A stretch of 64,000 nt of DNA from Camellia lanceoleosa. Its lineage: Eukaryota > Streptophyta > Magnoliopsida > Ericales > Theaceae. The notes beneath the pieces were generated by a model, which did not search any database, was not told where the DNA came from, and was given only the letters and a program-made list of their open reading frames with translations. Shown piece after piece: positions 1-11,405 of this stretch (the stretch's first letter is position 1; the number at the start of each line of letters is the position of its first letter). The stretch covers positions 248,001-312,000 of the forward strand of contig CM045763.1 in assembly GCA_025200525.1 (NCBI GenBank), given 5' to 3'. Both the position numbers and the translations under genes were made by a program.

Positions 1-3000
1 CCTCTTGCATGGTGGCAGATTTGTAATTACAGTATTTATTTACCACTTCTGATGCTTTAGGGTTCGAAAACTCAGACACTTATTCGGATTTTCTTGCTTA
101 ATGGCGAATATGTAATTATTGTGTATATTTACAATTTCTCTTGCATTAACGTTCGAATAGTTGGACACATATTCGGACCCTTTTGTATGATGGCAGATAT
201 GTAATTATGGTGTTTACTTACCATTTCTCAAGCATTAGGGTTCGAACACTTGGACACTTATTCGGACCCTCTTGCATGATGGCAGATATTTATTATCGTG
301 TTTACTTACCATTTGTCATGCGCTGGGGTTCGAACACTAGGACACTTATCCGAACTCTCTTACATAATGGCCTATATGTAATCATGTTGTTTATTTACCA
401 TTTTGCATGCATTAGGGTTCGAACACTCGGACACTTATTTGGACCCTCCTACATGACGGCCGATATGTAATTTTGGTGTTTACTTACCATTTCTCATGCA
501 TTAGGGTTAGAACACTCGGACACTTATTCGAATTCTCTTGTATGATGGCAGATATGTAATTATCGCGTTTATTACCATTTCTCTTGCATTAAGGTTCGAA
601 CACTCGGAAACTTATTCAAACCCCTTGCATGGTGGCAGATATGCAATTATGGTGTTTACTTACCATATCTCATATATTAGGGTTCGACCACTCGGACACT
701 TATTTGGATTCTCTTACGTGATGGGAGATATGTAATTTTGGTGTCTACATACCATTTCTCTTGCATTAAGGTTCAAACACTCGGACACTTATTCGGACCC
801 TTTTACATGATGGCAAATATGTATTTAAGATGTTTATTTACCATTTCTCATTCATTGGGGTTCGAACACTCAGACATTTATTCGGACCCTTTTGCATGTT
901 GGCAGATAGGTAATTGTGGTGTTTACATACCATTTCTCATGCATTATGGTTCTAACACTCGGACACTTATTCGGATTCTGCTGCATGATGGCCGACATGT
1001 AGTTATGGTGTTTACTTACCATTTCTCATGCATTGGGATTCGGACACTCGGACACTTATTCAGACACTCTTGCTTGATGGCCAATATGTAATTATCGTGT
1101 TTACTTACCATTTCTCATGCATTACGATTCGAACACTCAAACACTTATTCGGACCCTCTTGCAATACGGTAGATATGTAATTATGGTGTTTACTTTTCAT
1201 TTGTCAAGCATTAGGGTTCGAACACTCAGACACTTATTCAGACCCTCTTGCATAGTGGCAGATATGCAATTATGGTGTTTACTTACCATTTCTCATGCAT
1301 TAGGATTCGAACACTCCGATACTTATTCGGACACTCTTGCTTGGTGGCCAATATGTAATTATTGTGTTTACTTACCATTTCTCATGCATTGGGGTTCAAA
1401 CACCCGGACACTTATTCGGACCCTCTTACATGACGATAGATATGTAATTGTGGTGTTTACTTACCATTTGTCATGCGTTAGGGTTCGAACACTCGGGCAC
1501 TTATTCGGTCCCTTTTGCATGGTGGCATATATGCAATTACGGTGTTTACCTACCATTTCTCATGCATTAGGATTCGAACACTCGAACACTTATTCAGAAC
1601 CTCTTGCATGATGGCAGATATGTAATTATCGTATTTACTTACCATTTGTCATGCATTGGGGTTCGAACACTCGGACACTTATCCGGACCCTTTTGCATGA
1701 TGGCACATGTGTAATTATGGTGTTTACTTACCATTTCACATACATTAGGGTTCGAACACTCGGACACTTATTTAGACCCTCTTGCATAACGGCCGATATG
1801 TAATTATGTTGTTTACTTACCATTTCTCATGCATTAGGGTTAGAACACTCAGACACCTATTCGAATGTCCTAGTATGATGGCAGATATGTAATTATTGTG
1901 TTTACTTACCATTTCTCGTGCATTAAGGTTCGAACACCCGGAAACTTGCTCGGACCCTGTTACATGGTGGCAGATATGTAATTATGGTGTTTACTTACCA
2001 TTTTTCATTCATTAGGGTTCGAACACTCGGACACTTATTTGGATTCTCTTGCATGATGGGAGATATGTAATTATGGTGTTACTTACCATTTCTCACGCAT
2101 TAGGGTTCGAACACTCGGACACTTATTCGGACCCTCTTGCATTGTGGTAGATTTGTAATTATGGTATTTACTTACCATTTCTCATGCATTAGGGTTCGAA
2201 AACTCATACACTTATTCAAATTTTCTTGCATAATCGCAGATATGTAATTATCGTGTTTACTTTCCATTTCTCTTACACTAACGTTCGAACAATCGGACAC
2301 ATATTCAGACCCTCTTGCATGATGGCAGATGAACAGTCGGACACTTATTCGGACCCTCTTGCGTGATGGCAGATATGTAATTGTGGTGTTTATTAAAATT
2401 TCTCATGCATTACGGTTTGAACACTCTAACACTTATTCGGACCTTCTTGCATGATGGCTGATATGTAATTGTTGTGTTTACGTACAATTTCTCATATATT
2501 TGGGTTCGAACACTCGGACACTTATTCAGACCCTCTTGCATTATGGGAGATGTGTAATTTTGGTGTTTACGTACAATTTCTCATGCAGTTGGGTTCGAAC
2601 ACTCGGACACTTATTCGAACTCTTTTGCATGATGGTAGATACGTAATTATGAGGTTTACATGCAATTTCTCATGCAATTGTATTCGAACACTCGGACACA
2701 TATTCGGACCCTCTTGCATGATGGCAGATAGGTAATTATGGTGTTTACATACAATTTCTCATGCTTTTGGGTTCAAACACTCGGACACTTATTCGGACCC
2801 TCTTGCATGATAGCAGATATGTAATTTTTTTGTTTGTTTACAATTTCTAATGTTTTTGGGTAGGAACACTCGGACACTAATTTGGATCCTCTTGCATAAT
2901 GGAAGATATGTAAATATGGTGTTTACGAACGATTTGTCATTCATTTGCATTTGAACAATCGGTCACTTATTCGGACTCTCTTGCATGATGGTAAATATGT

Positions 3001-4268
3001 AATTATGGTGTTTATTTACCATTTCCCATGCATTAGGGTAACAACACCCGGACCCTAATCCGGACCGTCTTGCATTATGGCAGATATGTAATTGTGATGT
3101 TTACTTACAATTTCTCATACATTAGGGTTCAAACACTCGGACATTTATTCGGACCCTCTTGCATGATGGCATATATGTAATTTTGGTGTTTACGTACAAT
3201 TTTCCATCCAATTGGGTTCGAACACTCGGACACTTATTCGGACCCTCTTGCATGATTGTAGACATATAACTATCGTGTCTACGTACAATTTCCTATCCAA
3301 TTGGGTTCGAACACTCGGACACTTATTCGGATCCTTTTGCATGATGACAGATATCTAATTATGGTGTTTACGTACAATTTCTCAGGCAATTGGGTTTGAA
3401 CCCTCGGATACTTATTCGGACCATCTAGCATAACGGCAGATATGTAATTTTGGTGTTCACATACAATTTCTCATGCGTTTGGGTTAGAAAGCTTGGACCC
3501 TCTTGCATGATGGCAGATATGTAATTATTGTGTTTACTTACAATTTCTCTTGGATTAGGGTTCGAATACTCAGACACTTTTTCGGACCCTCTTGCATGAT
3601 GGAAGATATGTAATTATGGTGTTTATTTACAATTTCTCATGCATTTTGGTTCGAACACTCGGGCAGTTATTCGGACCTTCTTGCATGATGTCAGATATTT
3701 AAATATGGTGTTTACTTACAATTTCTCATGAATTTGGGTTCGAACACTCGGAGACTTATTTGGACCCTCTTGCATGATGGCAAATATGTAATTATGGTGT
3801 TTACTTACAATTTCTTTTGCATTAGGGTTTGTACACTCGGACAATTATTCGGACCATTTTGCATGATGGAATATATGTAATTATTGAGTTTACTTACAAT
3901 TTCTCTGGCATTAGGGTTCGAACACTCGGACACTTATACGGACCCTCTTGCATGATGGCAGTTATGTAATTATGGTGTTTATTAAAATTTCTCATGCATT
4001 AAGATTCGAACACTCGGACACTTATTCGGACCCTCTTGCACGATGGAAGATATGTAATTATGGTGTTTATTAAAATTTCTAATACATTAGGGTTCGAACA
4101 CTCGTACACTTATTCGAACCCTCTTGTATGATGGCAGATATGAAATTATGGTTTTTACATACAATTTCTCATGTATTTGGGTTCGAACACTCGGACATTT
4201 ATTCAGACCCTCTTGCATGATAATAGATATGTAATTATTGTTTTTACTTACAATTTCTCTTGCATTAG
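1..4268. repeat. 89-bp tandem satellite, left block
   Basis: This is a head-to-tail array of an 89-bp unit containing TTCGAACACTCGGACACTTA, then a GGACCCTCTTGCATGATGG segment, GATATGTAATTATGGTG, and a TTTCTCATGCATTAGGG tail. Roughly 48 units are present and they diverge by substitutions and small gaps. The array starts before the window. From 1 to about 2330 most units carry TTACCATTT; from about 2380 most carry ACAATTT, so two subfamilies lie side by side. A partly deleted unit sits at about 2325-2335 and another at about 3490. Because 89 is not a multiple of three, open frames of 60-160 codons arise across it; they follow the repeat and are not judged to be genes. Whether it is centromeric, subtelomeric or interstitial cannot be told from here. 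Confidence 0.97.
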
Positions 4269-6144
4269 TGTAATAACCCGACCCTCATATGTGTTTCTGG
4301 TATACTCTTAGTCCCTTATTCTGTGCATTTAAATGCTTACTGTGAATTGTTATGTGAAATTAAGTTTAATTAAGTGAACCCTCTGATTATTTGTCTGATA
4401 CGAGAAATCTCTGCTACAATTATAATGTTTGGATCAGAAATTGGAAGCCTTAGAAGCTTAATTATCTGAAATTGACTTCATATTTGAGATCAGCACAATT
4501 TTTAGAGCATAATATGATTTTCTGTAAAAATTTGATTTGGAACGATTAAATTGATTAAATTTCGTCTTTATCCACATTATATATATATATATATATCTCC
4601 ATATGTTGACTTGATGATCTCTACTCCAAAATTATCTCCTGAGTGAGAGAATTAGAGAAAAAGAGGGTTGAGAGAAAGAAGAGAAGTTCATCAAGTAGAA
4701 GATTGGGAATCATTAGGAGGGCTTATAGAGAGTTAGATTCAAGGTATGTATCATTTACTTTTGTGAAGCTCTCTTGACTAGTGGGGGAGAAATTCTCTAC
4801 AATATTGAAGTTAGGGTTATGCTTGAAAATCAAGAATGTGAGTGTGTATATGTTTCTTGTTCAAATGTGGTTGTGTGGAGGTTTTAAGCTTTGTAGAGAG
4901 GAATTACATCTTATTCCCTTACTTTGCATCTTTAAACTCATCTAAATGTTGGAGGATTGTGTGAGTGTGTTTGGAAACTTATGTATAGCTAGGAATGTAA
5001 GGATTGGTCTGCTCCATTTTGCGTGTTCGACCCTTGGATATTATTAAAATAACTATTTGATACCCTTATAGTGTTCGTAAATTCATTTGAAATGAAACGA
5101 ATCCAAAACTGAGTTAAATCGGAAAGGGAACTAATGCTTACATTGTGTGTATGTAGGGCACCTACCGGAGGCATCTGCCATTCCACCGCAGCACTATGAG
5201 TAATAGTACTATTAATGTACATTTATTTACCGTTAATAATTATTGTTATTAATGTTCTGTCCTTCGCAAGTAATTACGCTAACATATATGCTGGGTGAGA
5301 ATGTGTATGAGTTTATGTAAACGTTGAGAGAATCTATGTACACCTGGAACACTCTGGAACTGCTCTGTTCTGTTAATATTTGAGCCAGAAGCCATTCTGT
5401 AAATTTTGTTAGGCCTATGGCCAATCTGTAAACTCTATTAGGCCTAAGGCCATTCTGTATATTATTTGGCTTAAGGCCACTCTATTTAACAACTGGGCCT
5501 AAGGCCATTCTGTATATCTCTGGGCTTGAAGCCATTCTGTATATAAACTAGGCCCTAGGCCATTTTGGAAAGTAATTACAGTATAAGATTAATCACATGT
5601 GCTCTGCATTTATATACGCATTGATATACATTGTAATTCAAGATATTCATCGAATTGTTTAGGTACTATTATTCACCAAGCCTGGCTCACTTTGTATTTT
5701 GTCTGCTTCTGTAGGTAACCAATCTGGAGGTCGGTCTTAACCCCCGATGCTCGTCTCTCTTTTGTCAACCTCAGTATTTTCAGGCACTTAGATAAAGCTC
5801 GTGCATTTTGTAAAGCTCTACTAGACTTTTGGCCTGGAACTTTTATTGTTGCCTAAGGATTGAAATGTATATAATCCCTTTTGTCTCCAATGTTTTTGTT
5901 ATATGCCCAATCATGGGACTGGGTCTGTATATTCGGTTATATGTATAGCTGTGTGTATGTTTATTAGATAGTGAATCACCAGACATAAAATGTTTGATCT
6001 TGGCATGTTAGTTATAGCTCAATGGATATTTTTCTGTGTCGCTAACTGCTTCCGTTCAGGCCCCATAGGTATTACATATCAGGTTTTCTGTCTGTTTCTG
6101 AATGGGTCATGCCCGAACTTTAGGGGCGAGTTTGGGTTATGACA
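4269..6144 (+). mobile_element. Solo LTR of a Ty3/gypsy element inserted in the satellite
   Basis: A 1876-bp block interrupts the satellite and is flanked by the 5-bp target duplication ATTAG (4264-4268 and 6145-6149). It starts TGTAATAACCC and ends GGGTTATGACA, an imperfect terminal inverted repeat with the TG..CA ends of LTRs. The 3' end resembles the reverse complement of the LTR starts at 22023, 49751 and 57048, which places it in a related family read on the plus strand. No coding region or second LTR is present, so it is a solo LTR left by LTR-LTR recombination. It contains a (TA)n run near 4580 and a GGCC-rich tandem region at about 5388-5575. Confidence 0.9.
5388..5575. repeat. GGCCTAAGGCC-type short tandem repeats in the solo LTR
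   Basis: About six degenerate units of roughly 30-38 bp alternate AGGCCTAAGGCC-like palindromic cores with GCCATTCTGTATAT. They recall the 34-bp array containing ATAGGCCTTTCAAACTTTC in the chromovirus LTRs at 50270-50600, but the sequences differ. No protein-coding sense is apparent. Confidence 0.75.
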
Positions 6145-6603
6145 ATTAGGGTTCGAACACTCGGACACTGATTCGGACCCTCTTCCCTGATGGCGGATAT
6201 GTAATTATAGTGTTTACTTACAATTTCTCATTCATTAGGGTTCGAACACTCAGAGACTTATTCGAACCCTCTTGCATGATGGCAAATATGTAATTATGGT
6301 TTTTATTGAAAATTTATCTTGCATTAGGGTTCGGACACTCAGACACTTATTCGGACCTTTTTGCATGATGGCAGATATGTAATTATGGTGTTTACTTAGA
6401 ATTTCTCATGCATTTGGGTTCGAAGACTCGGACACTTATTCGGACCCTCTTCCATGATGGCAGATATATAATTATGTTGTTTACTTGTAATTTCTAATGT
6501 ATTAGGGTTCGAACACTCGGACACTTATTCGGACCCTCATGCATGATGGCTGATATGTAATTATGGTGTTATTTACAATTTCTTTTGCATTAGGTTTCGA
6601 ACA
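6145..6603. repeat. 89-bp satellite, right block
   Basis: The same 89-bp unit resumes directly after the solo LTR with the duplicated ATTAG and runs for about five units. It stops abruptly within a unit near 6603, where LTR-derived sequence begins. The units are of the ACAATTT subtype, like those just left of the solo LTR, so the array was continuous before insertion. Confidence 0.95.
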
Positions 6604-7992
6604 TAGCTAATCTTACTACGTGATGCGCACAGCATACAAGTATAGAGTAGATTACCTAATTTGGAACAAAACATTGCATATTCGTTTGAAAATGGTTTGG
6701 AGCTTGCTACTCGTAAGTAGGCTAAATCAGGGATTTTAATGAACTATTCCAATTCAAGTAATCCAACCTTCACCCACAAGCATTCAGGCAGTTAATCACA
6801 TAAGCAGTTAGCCTCATGGCAAGCATGCTTTCATGGCAATCAATAACACACATGCAGTATCCTAAAGCGTAAATATGCGATGGGTGAGGCCCAATCTTAT
6901 GCGATGTTGAAGGCATCATAGGTTTAGCATACCTCATGCTTGCATGCGTGTATCCATTCATCTGTTTTGCATGCACTAGGCTCGGCGCATCATACAAACC
7001 AGCATTGTATTTTCAACACACTTACTTGAATACGTGTTCAAACAGCATGTTATCGAGTTGCATTTCACATGACATTCTAGATAGTCGAGCCTATCTTAGC
7101 TGCATTTTTGCATGTGTTGCATTAGCCATCTTAACATGAACTAAGATCATGCATGATTTCTATCTAGTTCTCTGTTTTGGCTTGGAGTACACTGTGAGTG
7201 TTTACGCTTTAGCATATTGCATGTGTGTTATTGACTGCCATGAAAGCATGCTTGCCATGAGGCTAACTGCTTACTTGATATAACTGCCTGAATGCCTGTG
7301 GGTAAAGGTTGGATTACTTGAATTGGAACAATTCATCGAATCCCGAATTTAGCCTACTTGCAAGTAGCAAACTTTAAACCATTTTCACAAACGAACATGC
7401 AATGTTTTGTTCCAAATTAGGTGATCTAGTCTATACTTGTATGGTGTGCACATCACGTAGTAAGATTAGCTAATTAAACTAGAATAAGAGCACATGTGTT
7501 TTCAAAAACAAAATATCATGCTTAGTACAGGCCGATATTTGATCGGGCGAGCGGGGGTGCTCATTGCATGACCTTCCCCTCTCGTACCCAAGTCCCGAGC
7601 CGAGGCAACTTTGGTGATGACGGACACGTGGCCTTAGGCACAAGTCAGGGTTTCCTAAATTTTCCAAAAATAAAATATTTAGATGGTGACTCTGTATCTG
7701 GCAAAGCAGTCCATGTTTGGCACTTCTTTATAAAAATCAGCTTTCCAAAACGATTTGCCGGATTTGGACTCTTTGGTGATTTATCAATCTCACATTGCAC
7801 TTTGTAAGATTAGATTCAGAACCGTGACATTGAGTCTAAACTGTAGTAGCTCAGAACAAAACGAGATTCGCGCCCTCTCTCAGGCACGGATATCGGAGAG
7901 TTCCCGGGGCGCGTCCACATGCACTTTGTGAGATTAGATTCAGAACCGTGACAAGAGTCTGAGGGCGCGCGGAGCGGAGTTCTGGGCGGTCA
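6604..7992. mobile_element. Rearranged Ogre-like LTR pieces forming a fold-back structure
   Basis: Segment 6604-6872 matches the Ogre-like LTR near 10186-10530 in plus orientation. Segment 7992 back to about 6905 matches the first 1.1 kb of the same LTR (9754-10800) in the opposite orientation. As a result 6604-6872 and about 7205-7478 are inverted copies of each other, separated by about 330 bp. The LTR tip at 7990-7992 directly joins the pol fragment and supplies its stop codon. This is not the orientation expected of the element's own 3' LTR, so an inversion or a truncated inverted insertion has replaced the integrase and 3' LTR. The inner junction lies between about 6872 and 6925. Confidence 0.8.
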
Positions 7993-8934
7993 ACACACTT
8001 CATCTATCGTGGCAATGGTCTCATAAGCCGGCGTGTATTTTTGTTCGATGATGATCGAACACATCCGGACTCCAAGTGGGATGTCTACCATAGAAGATAG
8101 AGTTGCTAAAGCATCAGCGAATCGGTTGTTCTCCCTCAATAGGTGTGTAAATGTTAGTTTTTTAAACCTCAGAATCAGCATATCCAAGGTCTGATGATAA
8201 ACCTTCATCTTCTCTTCTTTGACTTGCCAATCTCCATTTGCTTGAGAAACAACCAAGTTCGAGTCTCCAATGACGTCCAACCTTATTGCCCCTAGTTCTA
8301 AGGCAGCTTCCAAACCAGCGATACACGCTTCATATTCTGCCTCATTGTTGGACACTTTGAACCAGAGTTTGAAGGCAAGGGGTATATGGGAATCATCGGG
8401 TGCTATCAGCAACACACCTATCCTATAACCATATTGATTAGACACTCCATCAAAGTACATCATCCAAGTTTCCTTTTCCACATGCAGAATGTCTTCATCT
8501 AGGAACAAGTATTCTACTGCCTCATCTCTTTCTACTAGGTGGTCTGCCAATAATTCTGCCACAACTCTTCCCTTGACTAACTTGTAAGTGACATATTTGA
8601 GATCAAATTCAAAGAGAAGAAGCAGCCAATGAGCTAGCCTACCCGTAAGCGCCGGTTTCTCAAAGAGATATTTGATGGGATCTAATCTCAAAACCAAAAT
8701 TACAGAGTGAACTAACAAGTAGTGCCTCAACTTCCTGGTCGCCCATACCAAGGCTAGACAAGCTTTCTTCAAAGAAGTGTAGCAGGTCTCATAATCCAGC
8801 ATCTTCTTACTCAAGTAGTAGATGGCCTTCTCCACCCTATCTTTAGATTCTTGAGCGAGCATGCGCCCCATGGTCGAATCTGTTGCTAACAGGTACAGAA
8901 TCGAAGGCTTTCCCGGCTCCGGTGGCAACAACAT
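7990..8934 (-). pseudogene. Ogre-like pol fragment: RT-type RNase H plus archaeal-type RNase H
   Basis: The open stretch is 314 codons. The N-terminal third has the RNase H-like signature AIYYLSKKMLDYETCYTSL followed by a connection region. A second RNase H-like region starts at about residue 155 with WMMYFDGVSNQ; it continues with SNNEAEYEA, then IGDSNLVVSQ, and ENNRFADALA near residue 280. This double arrangement, with an added archaeal-type RNase H, is characteristic of the Tat lineage. The acidic positions (D in YFDG, E in NNEAEYEA, D in GDSN) are still visible. The first catalytic aspartate region of the upstream RNase H is altered (LATDSTMGRML). The stop codon (7990-7992) lies exactly in the tip of the inverted LTR, so the frame ends by rearrangement and integrase is absent. 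A frameshift separates it from the RT. Confidence 0.85.
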
Positions 8935-9748
8935 AGGTGGATTCTGGAGGTAGTATTTAATCTGTTCAAAGGCAAACTAACATCGATCATCCCATCAAAA
9001 AAAAATTCTTTCTTCAAGAGACCAAATAGTGGTTCACAAGTCAAGGTTAATTTGGCAATAAACCGTCTTATGAATTGCACTCCCAGAAAGTCACGCATCT
9101 CCTTTTTAGTCTTTAGTGGTGGCATTTCTGAGATGGCCTTGATCTTAGAAGGATCTACTTCAATGCCCCTCTGTGTGATTAGAAATCCTAGCATTTTCCC
9201 TGTTGTCACCCCGAAGGAGCACTTCTGCGAATTCAACCTTAATATGTATTCTTTGATCTGTTGAAAGAATTTGTCCAATGTGGTATAGTAGCCCTCTCGC
9301 TCTTTGGACTTGACGATCATGTAATCCACATACACCTCAACCTCTTTGTAAATCATATCATGGAGAATGGTCGTCGCATCCCTTTGATAGGTAGCCCTGG
9401 CATTTTTCAATCCAAACAGCATAACCCTGTAGCAATAGGTACCCCACAAAGTGGTGAATGCGGCCTTCTCTCTATCCTCGGGTGCCATCAAAATGTGGTT
9501 ATTCCCGAAAAACCCGTCCATGAAGGATGGCAATGCATGGCTCGCGGTGAAGTCTACCAACTCATCAATATGCGACAGAGGAAAGTCATCCTTCGGATTG
9601 GCTCTGTTCAAATCCCAAAAATCAACACAAACCCGGATTCTGCCATCCTAATTCGGCACTGGGATGATGTTGGCCAACCAAGTCAGGTACTCAGATACTA
9701 ATAAGAAACCTACCTCGATCTACTTGGTGACCTCTTCCTTGATTTTTA
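8886..9748 (-). pseudogene. Ogre-like reverse transcriptase, 3' part, catalytic Asp lost
   Basis: This holds the palm and thumb of a gypsy-type RT. Visible motifs are DDFPLSHIDELVD, GTYCYRVMLFGLKNA, ATYQR, VDPSKIKAISEMPP and KKEMRDFLG. The catalytic motif reads VYVDYMIVKSK, where YVDD is the norm: the second aspartate codon is TAC (plus-strand bases about 9321-9323), so polymerase activity would be lost. From 9611 to 9748 the frame continues upstream through two in-frame stops into LKIKEEV, where the solo LTR at 9754-15162 interrupts it. The RT resumes on the far side at 15168. A frameshift near 8990 leads into the RNase H frame. Confidence 0.88.
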
Positions 9749-11279
9749 GTGCTTGTAGACCGCCCAGAACTCCACTCCGCGCGTGAGGGCGCGAATCGTT
9801 TTGTTCTTAGCTACTATAGTTCGAACTCATGTCACGGTTCTGAATCTAATCTCCCAAAGTGCAATGCAAGACTGATAAATCATCAAAGAGTCCAAATTTG
9901 GCAAATCATTTTGGAAAATTGATTTTAATAAAGAAGTGCCAAACATGGACTGCTTTGCCAGATATAGAGTCGCCACCTAAATATTTTATTTTGGAAAATT
10001 TAGGAAACCCTGACTCGTGCCTAAGGCCACGTGTCCGTCATCACCAAAGCTGCCTCGGCTCGAGAACTTGGGTACGAGAGGGGAAGGTCATGCAATGAGC
10101 ACCCCCGCTTGCCCGATCAAAGATCGGCCTCTACTGACATGATATGTTGTTTTTGAAAACACATGTGTTCTTATTCCGGTTATTAACCTAACCTTACTAC
10201 GTGATGCGCACAGCATAAAAGTATAGACTAGATCGCCTAAGTTGGAACAAAACATTTCATGTTCGTTTGTTTGAAAACGGTTTGAAGTTTGCTACTCGCA
10301 AGTAGGCTAAGTCGTGGTTTTTCCACCCTTAAGTGGGCTTAGAAAACATCATTTTGCCACTCTTAAGTGGGCTTAAAACATACATTTTGATGAATTGTTC
10401 CAATTCAAGCAATCCAACCTTCACCCACAGGCATTCAAGCAATTAATCACTTAAGCAATTAGCTTCATGGCAAGCATGCTAACATGGCAACATACACATC
10501 TCATGCAGTATGCTAAAGCGTAAACACTCACAGTGTACTCTGAGCCAAAACAGAGAACTAGTTAGAAATCATGCATGATCCTAGTTCATGTTAAGATGGC
10601 TAATGCAACACATGCAAAAATGCGACTAAGATAGGCTCGGCTATTCTAAGATGTCATGTGAATGCAACTTGATAACATGCTGTTGAACACGTATTCAAGT
10701 AAATGTATTGAAATACAATGCAGTTAGTATGATGCGCCGAGCCCGGTGCATGCAATACAGATGAATGGGTGCACGCATGCAAGCATAAGGTATGCTAATT
10801 GAAATATGCCCTAAAACTAACCATCGTAAGCGGTTAAGTAAAAGGGAGAAAGAAATGGAGGTTGGAAGACATGCATCGCACACACGAACGCTTATTACAA
10901 CAGTTAGCCCTCTCTACGGAGGGTCCGAATAATAAGCTAACTAGCTAATCTAAGCTAATTAAACTAAGTATTACAAAACAAAACTAATTAACTAATCCTA
11001 GTTAACTAATTGTTACAAAACAGGCTAATTGACTAATAAGCTAACTAACTAGTTATTACAGACACAAATGAATAGTTAAGCCCATTAACTACTTAAGTAC
11101 AAAACCAAAGCGTAAGCTAGCTATCTAAGCAAAGCAATAAAATAGGAGCCTCAAGGCGAGAAGTGTATGCATGCTCGGTCGCCTCATTCGGAAATCCATC
11201 GCGATGCCCCAATTTGCCTTTGTTTTCGATTGTTCTCAGAACTTTGCACAAAGCTCCAGATAGCTTCAACTCCACCATG

Positions 11280-11405
11280 GGAACCTGTAGGAACATGGCC
11301 GACTAGTTGTTGATGTGGGAGACCACCTGCCGACCACCTATCTTTGCTGCAGACAAGAAAAAGTGGTTGGCCAACTAGTTTTACTGGTCGGCCGACCAGA
11401 AAATG
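11280..11405. repeat. GGTCGGCCGACC palindrome cluster, left side of the LTR
   Basis: Copies and half-copies of a GTTGGCC / GGTCGGCCGACC motif occur within about 120 bp. The equivalent place in the 28330-32269 copy (29680-29790) carries CCGGCCGA-type variants, so the feature is conserved while the exact sequence drifts. Confidence 0.6.

Noticed and set aside
183..2735. Open frames of 60-160 codons across the satellite
   Set aside because: They follow the 89-bp period (three units, 267 bp, keep a frame) and give repeated peptide pieces; no start context or domain supports genes.
6145..6149. ATTAG after the solo LTR as a chance satellite match
   Set aside because: The same five bases end the left block at 4264-4268 and the LTR tips fit TG..CA, so a true target duplication is the better reading; chance alone was rejected.
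9261..9701. 146-codon plus-strand frame
   Set aside because: It is the antisense shadow of the Ogre-like RT, whose motifs on the minus strand are clear.
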